Source: Takakia lepidozioides
Lineage: Eukaryota > Streptophyta > Takakiopsida > Takakiales > Takakiaceae
Direction of reading: 5' to 3'
Assembly: GCA_030704615.1 (NCBI GenBank)
Contig: CM060734.1
Location: 59,350,042-59,414,041, forward strand
Length of the DNA stretch: 64,000 bases
Both the position numbers and the translations under genes were made by a program. The notes below the pieces were generated by a model. That model saw only the letters and a program-made list of their open reading frames with translations. It did no database searches and was not told the origin of the DNA. Shown in pieces: positions 1 to 10,391 of this stretch. Every line of letters begins with the position of its first letter. Within the stretch, counting starts at the first letter, position 1.

Positions 1-39
1 TGGGCTAGCTGTAAGTAGTAAGGCAAAGCTGGAAGTTGT

Positions 40-2865
40 GTGCTTGGTAAGCAACATAGAGAGCGTTTTCCAAAGGAGGGAGCATCCAGAGCGACTGAAC
101 TATTGGATATAGTTCACTCTGATGTTTGGGGACCAACCAAGTCGTTGTCTTTTGACGGTCTTAGGTATTTTGTGACATTCACCGATGATCTTTCTCGAAA
201 GGTATTTTGCTATTTCATGAAGAGCAAAGGAGAGCGCTTCACAAAATTCAAGGAGTTCAAGGCCTTTGCTGAAAGCCAAACAAGGAAAAGTTGAAGATTC
301 TGAGAAGCGACAACAATGGAGAATACACCTCCAAAGAGTTCAAGAGTTTTCTCAAAGATCATGGTATCCAACATCAAACTTCTGTTCCCTACACCCCTCA
401 GCAGATGATTCAAGGGACGCACAACTGACGTTGTGGTGCATATGCTCCTCCACTTGACCCAACATTCTCCGTACAACATGTGGCATACTGGAAAGTCCAT
501 AACTTGATAAGTAGTTTCGCCATGTTATGATGGTTCTCCACTTTCATTCACTTTCATGGCTGAAAGAGTCAATCAAACGACCGTGGAGTCGGCGAGATGT
601 ATGTTGCACAGCCAACAGAAGTTAAGCCCTAAGTATTGGGCAGAGGCTGTAAGCACGACAATCTACCTCAAAGCAAGAAGTCCTCACAAGTTAGTGGGAG
701 GAATGACGCCAGAGGAAGCGTGGAGCGGAAAGAAACCCTTAGTAAATCATCTCAAAGTTTTTGGTTGTGAGGCCTATGCACACAGGCCACCTCAAACAAG
801 AACCAAGCTTGAACCTAAGAGTACTAAATGTATATTTGTGGGGTACAACTTGGATTCTAAGGGATAAATGTTGATTGAGGAGACAACTGGAAAACTCATT
901 ATCAGTCGAGATGTGGTTTTCAACGAAGGATCCAATTTTAGCAATCATGTCACTTCAGTGGGAGTTGACGATCAGACAGAAGTGATTGTGGAACCAGGAG
1001 TTGTTACGAGAGAGCATGACAACGAGGATCAGGATGATCTTCAACTCAGGTCAGATTCAGATTCTCATACTCCTTCGGATTCCACTGCCCCACAGGTTTC
1101 TGACATCATCGTGCCACAGACCGAGTCTGCTCCATCGTTAGTACCTAGTTTGTTGTAGGATGTGATTGAGATCCAAGAGCAACAACAACCTGTGGTGAGA
1201 AGATCAACCAGACTTCGGAGTGCACCTTCGAAGCTCACTCATTTTGCTTGCGCTACAACTGTGGAAGAGCCACGAACCCTAACAGAAGCCCTTAAAAAGG
1301 ATGATGCAGTGCAGTGGGAGCGAGCAGCAAATGAGGAGACTTATTCTTCTCTCATGAAGAATGGGACATGGGAGCTTGTGGAGCTTCCTCAAGGGAGAAA
1401 AGCCATTGGTAACAAGTGGATATTTAAGCTCAAGAGGAACACCAATGGAGAGGCTGCAGGGAGATACAAAGCCAGGCTAGTAGCGAAGGGTTATTCTCAG
1501 AAGGGAGGGATAGATTACGAAGAAACTTTTGCTCCAGTGGCACAATTTCCTTTTATCCGAACAATGTTGAGTATTGCAGCTTTGCATGATTTAGAGATTC
1601 ACCAAATGGATGTGACATGTGCATTTCTTAATGGGGAGCTGAAGGAGGATGTGTACATGTTGCAGCCGGAAGGATATGAAGATCCTAAGCACAAGGGGCT
1701 GGTTTGCAAGCTTCGCAAGCTTCGCAAATCCATCTATGGGCTTAAGCAAGCACCAAGGGTTTGGAATGAGAAGATAAACACTTTTCTCAAGAAAAATGGG
1801 TTCAAAAGGTGTCAATCAGATTCAAGCATTTATGTGCGATCGCAACAGGAAGATCAAAGTGGCGTTGCTCTGGCACTGTATGTAGATGATGTACTCATCC
1901 TCAGCAAGAATGTCAAGGCTATCAACAAGGTCAAGGAGTCTCTCTCTGCAGAGTTCGAAATGAAAGACCTAGGAGAGCTTGATATTTTTTTGGGGATTTA
2001 GGTGATCAGGAACAGGGAGAAGCGGATCATCAGTCTTGATCAATCTCAATACATCACAAAAGTGTTGAAGCGCTTTGGTATGGAAGAGTGTAAACCACTC
2101 AACACACCTCTGGATGTTAATGGGAAGCTTTGCAAAAGTCAAGGGCCTAGTACAGAGGAAGATATGGCTCGAATGGAAGGAATCCCTTACCGAGAGGCAG
2201 TATGTAGTCTCATGTATGCCATGTATGCAACAAGGCCAGATATCTCTGCCGCGGTTGGAACAGTGAGTCAATTCATACAAAATCCGGGAGAACTTCATTG
2301 GAAGGGTGTCAAAAGGATCATGAGGTATCTCCAAGGGACTAAGGATTACTCGCTGCAATTTTCAGGAGAAGGGATTGAAGCCGTTACTCTCTCAAGTTAT
2401 TGTGACTCAGATTGGGGAGGAGATTTGGACACGAGGAAGTCCACCACTGGATATGCGTTCATTTTGAACAAGGGAGCCATAACCTGGAGCAGTAAGAGAC
2501 AGCCAACTGTGGCCTTATCCACCACAGAAGCTGAATACATGGCGGCTATTCAAGCCACCAAAGAAGCAATGTGGTTGAGGAGCTTGCTTGGTGAGCTAGG
2601 GTTTTGTCAAAAAGAGGCAACGATGATTCAGACCGACAGTCAAGGTAGCCTTGCTCTCATCAAGAACCCTGTTCATCATAGCAGGACAAAACATATTGAT
2701 ATTCAATATCATTATGTGAGAGACATGGTGTCAGCAGGTGAAGTCTATTTCAACTACTGCCCAACCACCACTATGTGTGCTGATGTGCTTACCAAAGCAG
2801 TCCCTGGGCCCAAGCATTGGGAATGCATGGAAATGCTAGGTCTTAAGAGAGAACTCAAGGTGTGA
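40..2865 (+). pseudogene. copia pol pseudogene (integrase, reverse transcriptase, RNase H)
   Basis: The reading begins in the pre-integrase region (GKQHRERFPK), goes into the integrase core (LLDIVHSDVWGP, FVTFTDDLSRK), then reverse transcriptase (ALYVDDVLIL is the catalytic motif near 1875-1905; KSIYGLKQAPRVWN near 1725) and RNase H (STTEAEYMA, DVLTKAVPGPKH). Damage: one missing T near 292 puts a TGA into frame. About 150 bp of unrelated sequence interrupts the integrase between roughly 405 and 555. In-frame stops lie at 865-867, 1156-1158 and 1999-2001. All other blocks remain in one frame, so the decay is fairly recent. No intact enzyme can be made from this copy. Confidence 0.9.
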
Positions 2866-2876
2866 CTGAGTGGGAG

Positions 2877-3290
2877 TGTCGGCATTAACAGCCGCACTTG
2901 AGTTGAGCTCGGCTGGTAGTTGCGGTCATCGTAGATACCTCGTAGATAAGATCAGACTTAGATAAGAGCAGACTAAGATCTGTTCGGTGAAGGTATAGAT
3001 AATTTTAGGAGTTCCACTGTTTAATTCGCTATAGTTTCTCCGTAGTTCTCTCCACTGACTTAGGTACTGCTCACGGTATATCTATGACTCAGTTTCTCCC
3101 TATTTCATGTTCAATTCAGCGCTCAACTGTTCCTGCAGTCCTTGTCCTTCCTTCACAGTGTGAGAGAGAGTTCAGCCGATGTAGTCTTGTTCTTCTCAAG
3201 CTCGTGTTCTGCTGTCTAGTTTAAGTCTTGTATTGCAAAAGATTAGATATGGCAGATGCTTACGATTCACAGTCAGACCTGTGTTTAAAG
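2877..3290 (+). repeat. 3' LTR of the copia element (right end uncertain)
   Basis: Starts with TGTCGGCATTAACA immediately after the purine-rich tract and 11 bp after the RNase H stop. No matching 5' LTR is in the window, so the right boundary and any target duplication cannot be tested; an end between about 3200 and 3290 is a guess. Confidence 0.55.
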
Positions 3291-4690
3291 TAGAGGGCTC
3301 TAGTAGAATCCACCTCACGTTTCTATTAGTCACGGCCCCATAAGCTACAGCTTTCAATTTCAGTTCTTTGGCCTGCAAGTAAGATAAGAGCAAACTAAGC
3401 TTTTGAGCTTCTCCAGTGCAGTTGAACGCTATGAAATCAAGTATGTGATAGACAGAATTAGTGAACATTCTGTTTTAGATTCATGTGGAAAAGACCCTTC
3501 TCCTCTACTGAGCCTCTAAGTCAACGTTGAAGCATCCATCATTGCATGAGTTCAGGTTCAGAGAGATATGCGGCAGCGGATTCACTGGGAGGCACTCATA
3601 GCACTTCCGAATTGATGTAGCAAACAAGCTATCACGTTGCTTCTTCCAGGAAATGCGCTCTGTCACAGTCGCATGTTTCGAGTTTTCTACACACCATAAA
3701 GAGAGTTTTCACTCCTGCCTTGTAGATCTCTCCCATGCATGCGAGACCATTTCCGTCGTGGGTAGAATGCAGCCCAGCTCTGACTATGGTGGACGCAAGG
3801 AACATAACTCACCCCATCCAGAGGCAACCGCCAACATATGACAATGATATTTTCACAGATGCGAGACAGTTTGAAGGGGTAGAAGCCTTAGCTTGTCGCT
3901 CACGCTCCCAATCTTGGAAATGGGTCTCGCTGTGAGAAGGCACCGACAACGCTTGAAACTTCACCGCTTTGAGCTTGCTGGCGACATGGTAGCTCCCCCG
4001 CTAAACGGTGAAGTACATCATCCGGCAGCAACTCCGGCGAGACAGAGCAGCTGAGCTTCCTTCTCCTGCTCATTTGTTGTGCGAGCTGTTGCCTGCCTCA
4101 TGCTGTTACCTTTCTTGAAAAATATTCGACGTCCCATACCATGGGCCATAGGCGGGAGGGAAATAGATGGTCGTGCAAAATTAGGAAGAGATAACAGAGT
4201 TATCGTGCAGGACTGAAGAGAAAGAGAAAGCTAAGAGCATCACATGCAGGAATTGGGACACGGTGCCAGCACTTGAGCCCTAGAAACCAAACTTCGAGCA
4301 TTGCCAGATTAAAGCCCTAGAAAACTTGAAGTATGCGGAAAGGGGGATCTGATTCTATCACCTGCTGGTTACAGAAACTAGCGTGATGACTCATACAGAA
4401 ATTTTGATTCTACCCACATCTACATACTGATTCATGCGCCTCTCACACATACCACAAGCCCACAAGAACATCTAAGTACCCACTCCACCGAGGAAACAAG
4501 AGACCCAGAATCTAATTCCCTACTCATTCCAAAATCTTCCCGCGCCAGAATGGATTTTTGGGTCCCACATGGCACAATGTTGAATGGAATCAAAGCGACG
4601 GATGATGTACGATTGTTGTGTTGGTATATTCTTTTGGCTATCCATCTCAGATATCTTCTCTATGAGCAGTCCATCTGCAGAGAGTCTTGT
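3291..4690. other. intergenic, no gene recognised
   Basis: Only short unsupported ORFs are present on either strand. I see no domain motif, RNA gene or repeat family. The right part is the upstream region of dehydrin 1. Confidence 0.6.
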
Positions 4691-4696
4691 AGCTCC

Positions 4697-4704
4697 GCCA
4701 CGTC
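4697..4704 (-). promoter_or_regulatory. candidate ABRE upstream of dehydrin 1
   Basis: GCCACGTC on the plus strand reads GACGTGGC on the minus strand, which contains the ABA-responsive element core ACGTGGC bound by plant AREB/ABF bZIP factors. It lies about 130 bp upstream of the candidate TATA box of a dehydrin gene, a family typically induced by ABA and drying. Confidence 0.5.
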
Positions 4705-4835
4705 GTAGGTGCACTTGTCAAGCATCCATGCAGCTGGACACTTGGCTTCAGGAGGGAATTGCGTAGTTTGTCTTCTCCCTTGAGGTTCAATACAGATGTC
4801 GGTTGTTTGCGGGTAGTGTGCGTCCTTGATAGTCA

Positions 4836-4843
4836 TTTATAAG
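4836..4843 (+). promoter_or_regulatory. candidate TATA box of dehydrin 1
   Basis: TTTATAAG lies about 185 bp before the start codon. This leaves a 5' UTR of about 150 bp that carries the TC repeat. Confidence 0.5.
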
Positions 4844-4901
4844 CACGGTCATTGACGGATCATCTCTTAATATCTAGCTCTGCCCTCTTTCCCCTCGATC
4901 T

Positions 4902-4904
<3 letters not shown>

Positions 4905-4932
<28 letters not shown>
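4905..4932 (+). repeat. (TC)14 microsatellite in the predicted 5' UTR
   Basis: Fourteen uninterrupted TC units follow the candidate TATA box by about 60 bp. Pyrimidine dinucleotide tracts are common in plant 5' leaders. Confidence 0.9.
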
Positions 4933-4933
<1 letters not shown>

Positions 4934-5021
4934 CGCGCACACTCAGTCAATCTCGCTCGCACTTTCACTAAGGTTCTTTCCGTAATTTTGTGGACCAGAG
5001 GGATCGTAAGGGAGGGCACGA

Positions 5022-5966
5022 ATGGCAGAATCCGTTCAACAAACCAACACTGACAGGGGTATTGGGCAACCTTCTGCAACAATTGCTGCAGATAGTGGAT
5101 ACCCGGGCACCACGCAGCCTGAGACTGGTAATGGGGCAGGCGGACCTGGAGCTGCACCTGCAGACAGTACGGTACTAGACAACGCGAAGGGGACGCTGGG
5201 AGACTTGTTCGGAGGTCAGAAGCGGCAACCCAACAATACTTCAGGTCCAACTGGGCCGGTCACAGAGGGCGCTGCTGGCACGAAAGTGGGTTTCCTGGAT
5301 AAAATGAAAGAGAAGCTCGGAAAGGGCCATCGCGGAACTGGGGCTGGAAACCCGAGTGAGACCAGCCCATACGGTACTGGGGCTGGAACCGACTCATATG
5401 GAACTGTAACATCTCCGACAGGAGTTGAATCTGATGTTGGAGATCGCTCTGAGGCCAGTCCATATGGGGTTGGCGCTGGGACTCCTTCTGATGGATCTCG
5501 GACCGACTCCTACGGAGCTGGAGCTGGCCCAACGGAGGCTGGGTATGATGCCCGAAATGAAAGCAGCCCATATGGAAGAGGTGCTGGACTCAAAGATCCC
5601 AACACGGGACCTGCAAATTCAGGGGTAGCTGATGGCGCCCCTGCAGGCACAGGCGAAGGGGTCATTGGGAAGGCTGAACAACAGCGCACTGGTCATGAAG
5701 AGGGGTATGGAGCCGGCACAGGAGCAGTAACTTCAGGCATGAACCCAAATACTCAGGGGTTGCCTGATGCCTGGCCTCGGCCTACCAGCCCACAAGGGGC
5801 TACAAATGCACATGGGGGAGCTACCCTCACAGATGCCCAGGGAAATGTGCAGGAAGGGCCCAGGATTGACACTGTGAAGAAAGAGGGCTTCATGACCAAG
5901 ATGATGGACAAACTCCACCTCCACCACAGTCCTAAGGGACAAGCGACCGGAGGCTCCGCAGCCTGA
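5022..5966 (+). CDS. dehydrin-like LEA protein (dehydrin 1)
   Basis: A single-exon 314-residue protein, very rich in Gly, Ala, Ser, Thr and Pro and predicted to be disordered. Two K-segment-like amphipathic stretches support a group 2 LEA (dehydrin) assignment: GFLDKMKEKLGKGH near residues 90-103 and KKEGFMTKMMDKLHLHH near 286-302. The middle carries Tyr-Gly repeats (SPYGTGAG, SPYGVGAG, DSYGAGAG, SPYGRGAG) that resemble degenerate Y-type motifs of non-seed-plant dehydrins. Dehydrins protect membranes and proteins during water loss. The ATG has a good context (cgaATGGCA) and follows a TATA box, an ABRE and a TC-rich leader. No intron is needed, unlike dehydrin 2 at 22.1-23.4 kb, to which it is related only in the K-segments and composition. 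The family call is confident; expression is inferred. Confidence 0.85.
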   Translation: MAESVQQTNTDRGIGQPSATIAADSGYPGTTQPETGNGAGGPGAAPADSTVLDNAKGTLGDLFGGQKRQPNNTSGPTGPVTEGAAGTKVGFLDKMKEKLGKGHRGTGAGNPSETSPYGTGAGTDSYGTVTSPTGVESDVGDRSEASPYGVGAGTPSDGSRTDSYGAGAGPTEAGYDARNESSPYGRGAGLKDPNTGPANSGVADGAPAGTGEGVIGKAEQQRTGHEEGYGAGTGAVTSGMNPNTQGLPDAWPRPTSPQGATNAHGGATLTDAQGNVQEGPRIDTVKKEGFMTKMMDKLHLHHSPKGQATGGSAA

Positions 5967-6290
5967 ATGCTTGCATGTGCTTGAAGGCTCTTAATCATCA
6001 GAGGATGTCATCTGACGTTACTTTGCTCAATAAGTTTGCAGTTTGCTGCAACGGTAGGGGGGGGTAGCAGGTGAAAAGTTTTTAGACAAGAATCGCAAGG
6101 TGTTTAAAGGGTGATGGTAGGTAAAGCTCAAACATCAGTTTCACCAACATTTTCTTACAAACTGTAATGGACACGTACAGGAATTTTTTGGGGCATGAAT
6201 TGTGAAGAATGCTCATGGTGGGGATCAGGCTCACCCCACATGCACACTTCAATAGACGAAATGGCAGGCCAACTAATACTTCGTTTCTTT
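5967..6290. other. 3' flank of dehydrin 1
   Basis: Contains the likely 3' UTR and no other gene. Confidence 0.6.
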
Positions 6291-7273
6291 TTAACCCCTA
6301 ATGGACGAGGCTGTTTTTGTGGGCCCACTCAAAAACAGCACATACCCTCACGGATGAGGGTATAACAAACATCCACAGATATGAGGGTATAACAAACATC
6401 CACAGATATGAACCGCATGAAAGGAAGGCTACCTACCTCATGCACCTGCTGTAAAACTTTCAGTCCATTTTATCGTGTTATTAGGAAGATTATAACAAAA
6501 TGGTAAATCCTAAATGTGTAGTGTACTCCAATTTTAGAGGGAAGAATTTGTTTGACCAGGCTGTTGGTCCGAAAAAATATTTTTCCCTTGCAAGACCCCA
6601 ACCACATTCCAATTCACAGTCCTAAAGCATCTTGCCCCAAATTTGCAAAGCACAATTCCAAAATCTGCATAGGGTTGCTTTGTATGGGAAAATAGTGAGG
6701 TCAAAAAGCACCACTTACCTCAATCAACCTGTAATTCAGCCATAGGGGTCCAAATTGGCATGGAATTGTTCCTTGAATGATTTCCTACTACCTCCAAAAA
6801 GAATTTCTGATTTCTAACCAAAATGCAGGCAGAGATTTTAATTCCTACTTGAATCCCAGCTCAGGCGAAGTATTGCCTGTGCCGGTAGATAATTCCGGCC
6901 AAAAAGGGGTCCACGTTATGAAAACCGGTGAACCTATGGGGGCTGTTTTGTGTCTCCTCGCTTTTTGTGGAGCCCCCCTTGATACCCGACGCCGGCAAAT
7001 GCCGATACCCAGCCCCCATCTGCCTGCCACGTGATAAAGTCAACCCTGTTGGAGGGTCCCAAACCCCTGATTTTTGGGTACCCCCACCCTTTCCAAAAAA
7101 TCCTGTGCTGTCCTGTACGATTTTTAGGGTGCCATCAACATAGGGGGGTGTAGAATTAAATTTCCTACATTTTTCATTCAGGGCTCGATTTCATCCGAGA
7201 TCATCTCGATGATTTTCATCCATTTGAATTTTTCCGGCGACCAATTCAGGTCGCCTCGTCCATTAGGGGTTAA
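6291..7273. mobile_element. non-autonomous TIR element flanked by TTAA (piggyBac-like candidate)
   Basis: CCCCTAATGGACGAGGC (6295-6311) is repeated exactly in inverted orientation at 7253-7269, and both ends are flanked by TTAA (6291-6294 and 7270-7273). A 975-bp body, TIRs beginning CCC and a TTAA target site are the hallmarks of piggyBac elements. A TA-target element with TIRs starting ACCCC is an alternative reading. No transposase ORF is visible inside, so it would be a MITE-like derivative. A one-sided, degenerate match to this end lies near 39982-40001. Confidence 0.6.
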
Positions 7274-7454
7274 GAGACAGCCATTTCAATGTCATTGGCT
7301 CTCTTGTAGACATGCAAGTCAATGAGGAAAATGTGGTCAAAGTAAATTACACCGTGTCAAGGGGCTGATTGGTGTGTTGTGCTTAGTCAGTCTTACCATC
7401 CTCTTATATTGTTTTATTTCATTATTTAATTTTAGTATGTAACTTTAATATGAG

Positions 7455-7612
7455 GGTTGATTTGCGCACCATGATGATACTTAATGGGCTTATACCACCT
7501 TGGAAGTGGTTGTGGGTTCAATCCACCCTTGATGTCACAAAGGTGTCCAGTGTCCACCTTTCTCTCGGAAGATAGTAACTTCAAATATTATTATCATTAT
7601 TATTCACATCAC
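7455..7612 (+). mobile_element. tRNA-derived SINE, copy 1
   Basis: A pol III B-box-like motif GGTTCAATCCA (7515-7525) follows a degraded A-box region. It is embedded in a stretch (ATACCACCTTGGAAG through GTCACAAAGGTG) that closely matches the minus-strand copy at 9.8-9.9 kb. The 3' end is an ATT-rich tail (ATTATTATCATTATTATT), as in the second copy. Edges are approximate. Confidence 0.6.
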
Positions 7613-7933
7613 TATTTTTCAAAATTCCAAACAAAAGACGACAACATATAACACAATGAGAGTAACTGCAATAGATAAATCATTTCACATATAAAATTCA
7701 ACAGCATAGGTCAAGGTCCGGTTTTGCAGATCCGTAATACATAGGAATCATGGTTCTTGATTAATAACTGCTTCGCTAAAACGATTGAAATTAAGATCAA
7801 ATGGCTTTCCTATACGTGTTACTTCATCAAAATGTCGTTAATCGCTGCACCTCGTCATAGAAAAAGATATCTTTCACTAGTTTCATAGTGGTTTCTTTTT
7901 GGCATCAGCATTGTTCGCCATAAAGTTGCACAC

Positions 7934-8600
7934 CTAGCCAGATTCATACCCTTTGGCTCGCAAAAATGTACCCGATGCATAAAATTTTATCAATTTCTGC
8001 ATTGTTAACCGGCAACCCACGAATGTACTTGTTAATTGCTTCCCAGACCATTGGTGACGATCATAGATGAAGATTCTCCCAAAATTATTTGATGTTGTCA
8101 AACACACATGGTTTTTAAGCTCTGCACTACTTGCGTACATTTTTGTCCCCTCTTCAATATCGTGCGCTGTGACATTATGACGAAAAAACTTAAAATGCGG
8201 ATATCCGTAATCCTTCAAACAGTATCATAACATGCATTTCCATGTATGCAACCGAACTTGCCGCAATTTCTTACACATAACAGTATGTAGCAGTGGTGGA
8301 CATATGTCCAACCCTAGATACGTTTTTATCAGTTTGTTAGCATGAAATTTGAACAGTACTTGTAATTAATGTTCTGATTACCATTTGAAAATGTAAATGG
8401 GTCATCGTACCACCACATTTGACAGCCAAAAACCCAGCAAGAAAATTTTTTGTTATAAAATTTCTTAACGTCTCAAAAAATTGCACCTGGGCGTCGCATC
8501 CTCTTACATGAATTGTGCATGAAACCTCAAAGGCTTTTGATGCAACTCTGTCCTTCATCGTCATGAGTTTCCTAGGTCTGCCCCTCCCTTCTTCCCACCC
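7934..8600 (-). pseudogene. decayed HUH-endonuclease gene (Replitron-like transposon)
   Basis: Read on the minus strand, three frames line up into one protein: an N-terminal part ending in GGTMTHLHFQMVI (His-hydrophobic-His, the HUH motif), a middle part with LHTWKCML, then YCLKDYGYPHFKFF (a Y-x-x-K pattern as in single-Tyr HUH nucleases) and a Cys/Leu-rich tail. This order resembles the HUH proteins of Replitron-type rolling-circle elements known from green algae and land plants. A frameshift near 8345 and a stop just before the YCLKD motif show it is dead. The Replitron assignment is by motif memory only; another HUH family is possible. Confidence 0.5.
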
Positions 8601-9375
8601 ACTTCCCACCCACTTCCACTGCAACGGCAGTGCTTTACATTGCCTCTATGTTGGCCCCTCGTAGCTCACTTCTGCTACTGTGCAACCTTGTACCCCGTGC
8701 ATCCACTGTTACTGTGCACCCTTGTAACCTCTGCTGCACCCTCTACTGTGCACTACGCTGAGCTTTTACGCTGGTACAGTCCAACGCGACTACCCAAACA
8801 CTTATGGCGCTCTCTCTAGAACGTTCTCTATTATGTAATGTTCGCCAAATCTCACTTGGGCATGGACGGCATATCGGCCCGCATCCATTAGCCGTGGGGC
8901 CCATGTCACTTACCACATATGCTTGAGACAAACTCGTAGATGTCATCTAACTCTTCGTTGATTTTATTGGCCCTCGACAGGGTAGGGACTACGCATCAAG
9001 TTGGCCAAAGTGACCTTAACCTTATATCATGGGTTGTTCCCATGAGACTTAACGGGAACATGAAATTTTTAGTTCCCAGTTGGGCACATGTTACACTTCA
9101 TGCTCAGACAGATAGGGTAGGGACTACGCATCATGTTGGCCAAAGTGCCCTTAACCTTATATCATGGGTTGTTCCCATGAGACTTAATGGAACATGAAAG
9201 TGTTTAGTTCCCAGTTAGGCACATGTTACACTTCAGGGGACTAGGCATCAAGTTGGCCAAAGTGACCTTAACCTTATATCATGGGTTGTTCCCATGAGAT
9301 TTAATGGGAACATGAAAGTTTTTAGCTCCCAGTTGGGCACATGTTACACTTCATGCTGCCAGACAGGGTAGGGAC

Positions 9376-10236
9376 CAGTGTTGTGCGGGTCCGGGTGCGG
9401 GTTTTTTTCGGAGCCAAGTCCGGATCGGGGTTTTTGAAATTTGGAAATTCCGGGTCCGGGTTCGTGTCCGGGTTTGTCATCACGGACTCGGGTTAGGGTC
9501 CGGGTAGTTGATGGGAAATATTAGCGGGTTCACAGCCGGGTCCTAATTTATTGATTAAATAAATTAGAAAATGGGATAAAATTATTTTTGGCTGGAAAAA
9601 ACTTTAAATCCTAATAATGAATTTTATTTTAAGAGACATTCCTTCAAAATATACCATGAATATGAATATGTATACCATGATTAAAGGAATTAAATTTTCT
9701 ATTTTTCAATATCAATTCTTTAAACATGTTAAGAATAGTAATATGCCTCAAGGGTAGATCACTATAGCATGGATGTGTGGGATCTGGCATAATAATAATA
9801 TATGACGTCTCCTCTGGGAGGTGTAAATTATGGTCCCAGAGGGCACAACTTTGTGACACCACTCCGGGGATTGAACCCACAACCGCTTTTGAGGTGGTAT
9901 GTGGGCATTACCACTGGGCTACAACGTGGTGGGGCTGGCTGCTGCGGCCTATTGCTGCTCGTCCCCTCCACACATATGACATAACCTACCAGATCTAAGG
10001 TGGACCCGGTATGCCCCATCTAAATTTAAGACCCGGACCCTGACCCGCTACAATGGCCCACGGGTTTAACGGGTTCTGGACCCAGCAGGCGGATCCGGGT
10101 CCGGGTTCCGGGTTCATTTTAGAAATGAATCCGGTTAGGGTCCGGGTTTTTTGTGATAGCACGGGTCCGGGTGCGGGTAACCCGGATCCTAACCCGCCGG
10201 GTACCGGCCTTCAAAACCCGCACCCGCACAACACTG
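9376..10236. mobile_element. hAT-like non-autonomous transposon with 8-bp TSD
   Basis: The ends read CAGTGTTGTGCGGGT inward from both sides (9376 onward, and the reverse complement up to 10236). The element is flanked by an exact 8-bp duplication GTAGGGAC (9368-9375 and 10237-10244), which restores a tandem-repeat unit if the element is removed. CAGTG ends plus 8-bp duplications are characteristic of the hAT superfamily. Many GGGTCCGGGT-type motifs crowd both subterminal regions, as expected for transposase binding sites. The 861 bp contain no transposase gene but do hold a SINE. Confidence 0.85.
9797..9935 (-). mobile_element. tRNA-derived SINE, copy 2 (inside the hAT-like element)
   Basis: On the minus strand an A-box-like TAGCCCAGTGG (9911-9921) is followed about 35 bp later by a B-box-like GGTTCAATCCC (9867-9877), the spacing of an internal tRNA promoter. 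Downstream come GTGTCACAAAG and a TATTATTATTATG tail, matching copy 1 at 7.5 kb. Edges are approximate. Confidence 0.65.
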
Positions 10237-10391
10237 GTAGGGACTACGCATGAAGTTGGCCAAAGTGCCCTTAACCTTATATCATGGGTTGGCCAAAGTG
10301 ACCTTAACCTTATATCACGGGTTGTTCCCATGAGACTTAATGGGAACATGAAAATTTTTAGATCCCCGTTGGGCACATGTTACACTCCATA

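Larger units (their letters stand above)
1..3290 (+). mobile_element. Ty1/copia LTR retrotransposon, 3' part
   Basis: The order pre-integrase motif, integrase core, reverse transcriptase, RNase H, then polypurine tract and LTR is that of Ty1/copia. The gag and protease part lies left of the window. A purine tract (AGTGGGAG) directly precedes a TGTCGG LTR start at 2877. The right end of the LTR is not clear, so the end coordinate is approximate. Frameshifts, stops and a small insertion show that the copy is dead. Confidence 0.85.
8981..10391 (+). repeat. tandem array of a 120-135 bp unit, fourth unit split by a transposon
   Basis: Units start with GGTAGGGACTACGCAT at 8981, 9116, about 9236 and 9367. 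Each holds GTTGGCCAAAGTG, ATCATGGGTTGTTCCCATGAG and TTGGGCACATGTTACACTTCA. The fourth unit is broken at 9376 by the hAT-like element and resumes at 10237; its remainder also has an internal duplication of about 33 bp (GGCCAAAGTG...ATCATGGGTT). The array itself shows no coding content. Confidence 0.85.

Noticed and set aside
9797-9935. Functional tRNA gene
   Set aside because: A- and B-box-like motifs are present, but no cloverleaf with acceptor stem and anticodon arm forms, and the ATT tail marks a SINE.
8981-10391. CRISPR-like array
   Set aside because: Units are adjacent 120-135 bp tandem repeats without spacers, in a plant nuclear context.
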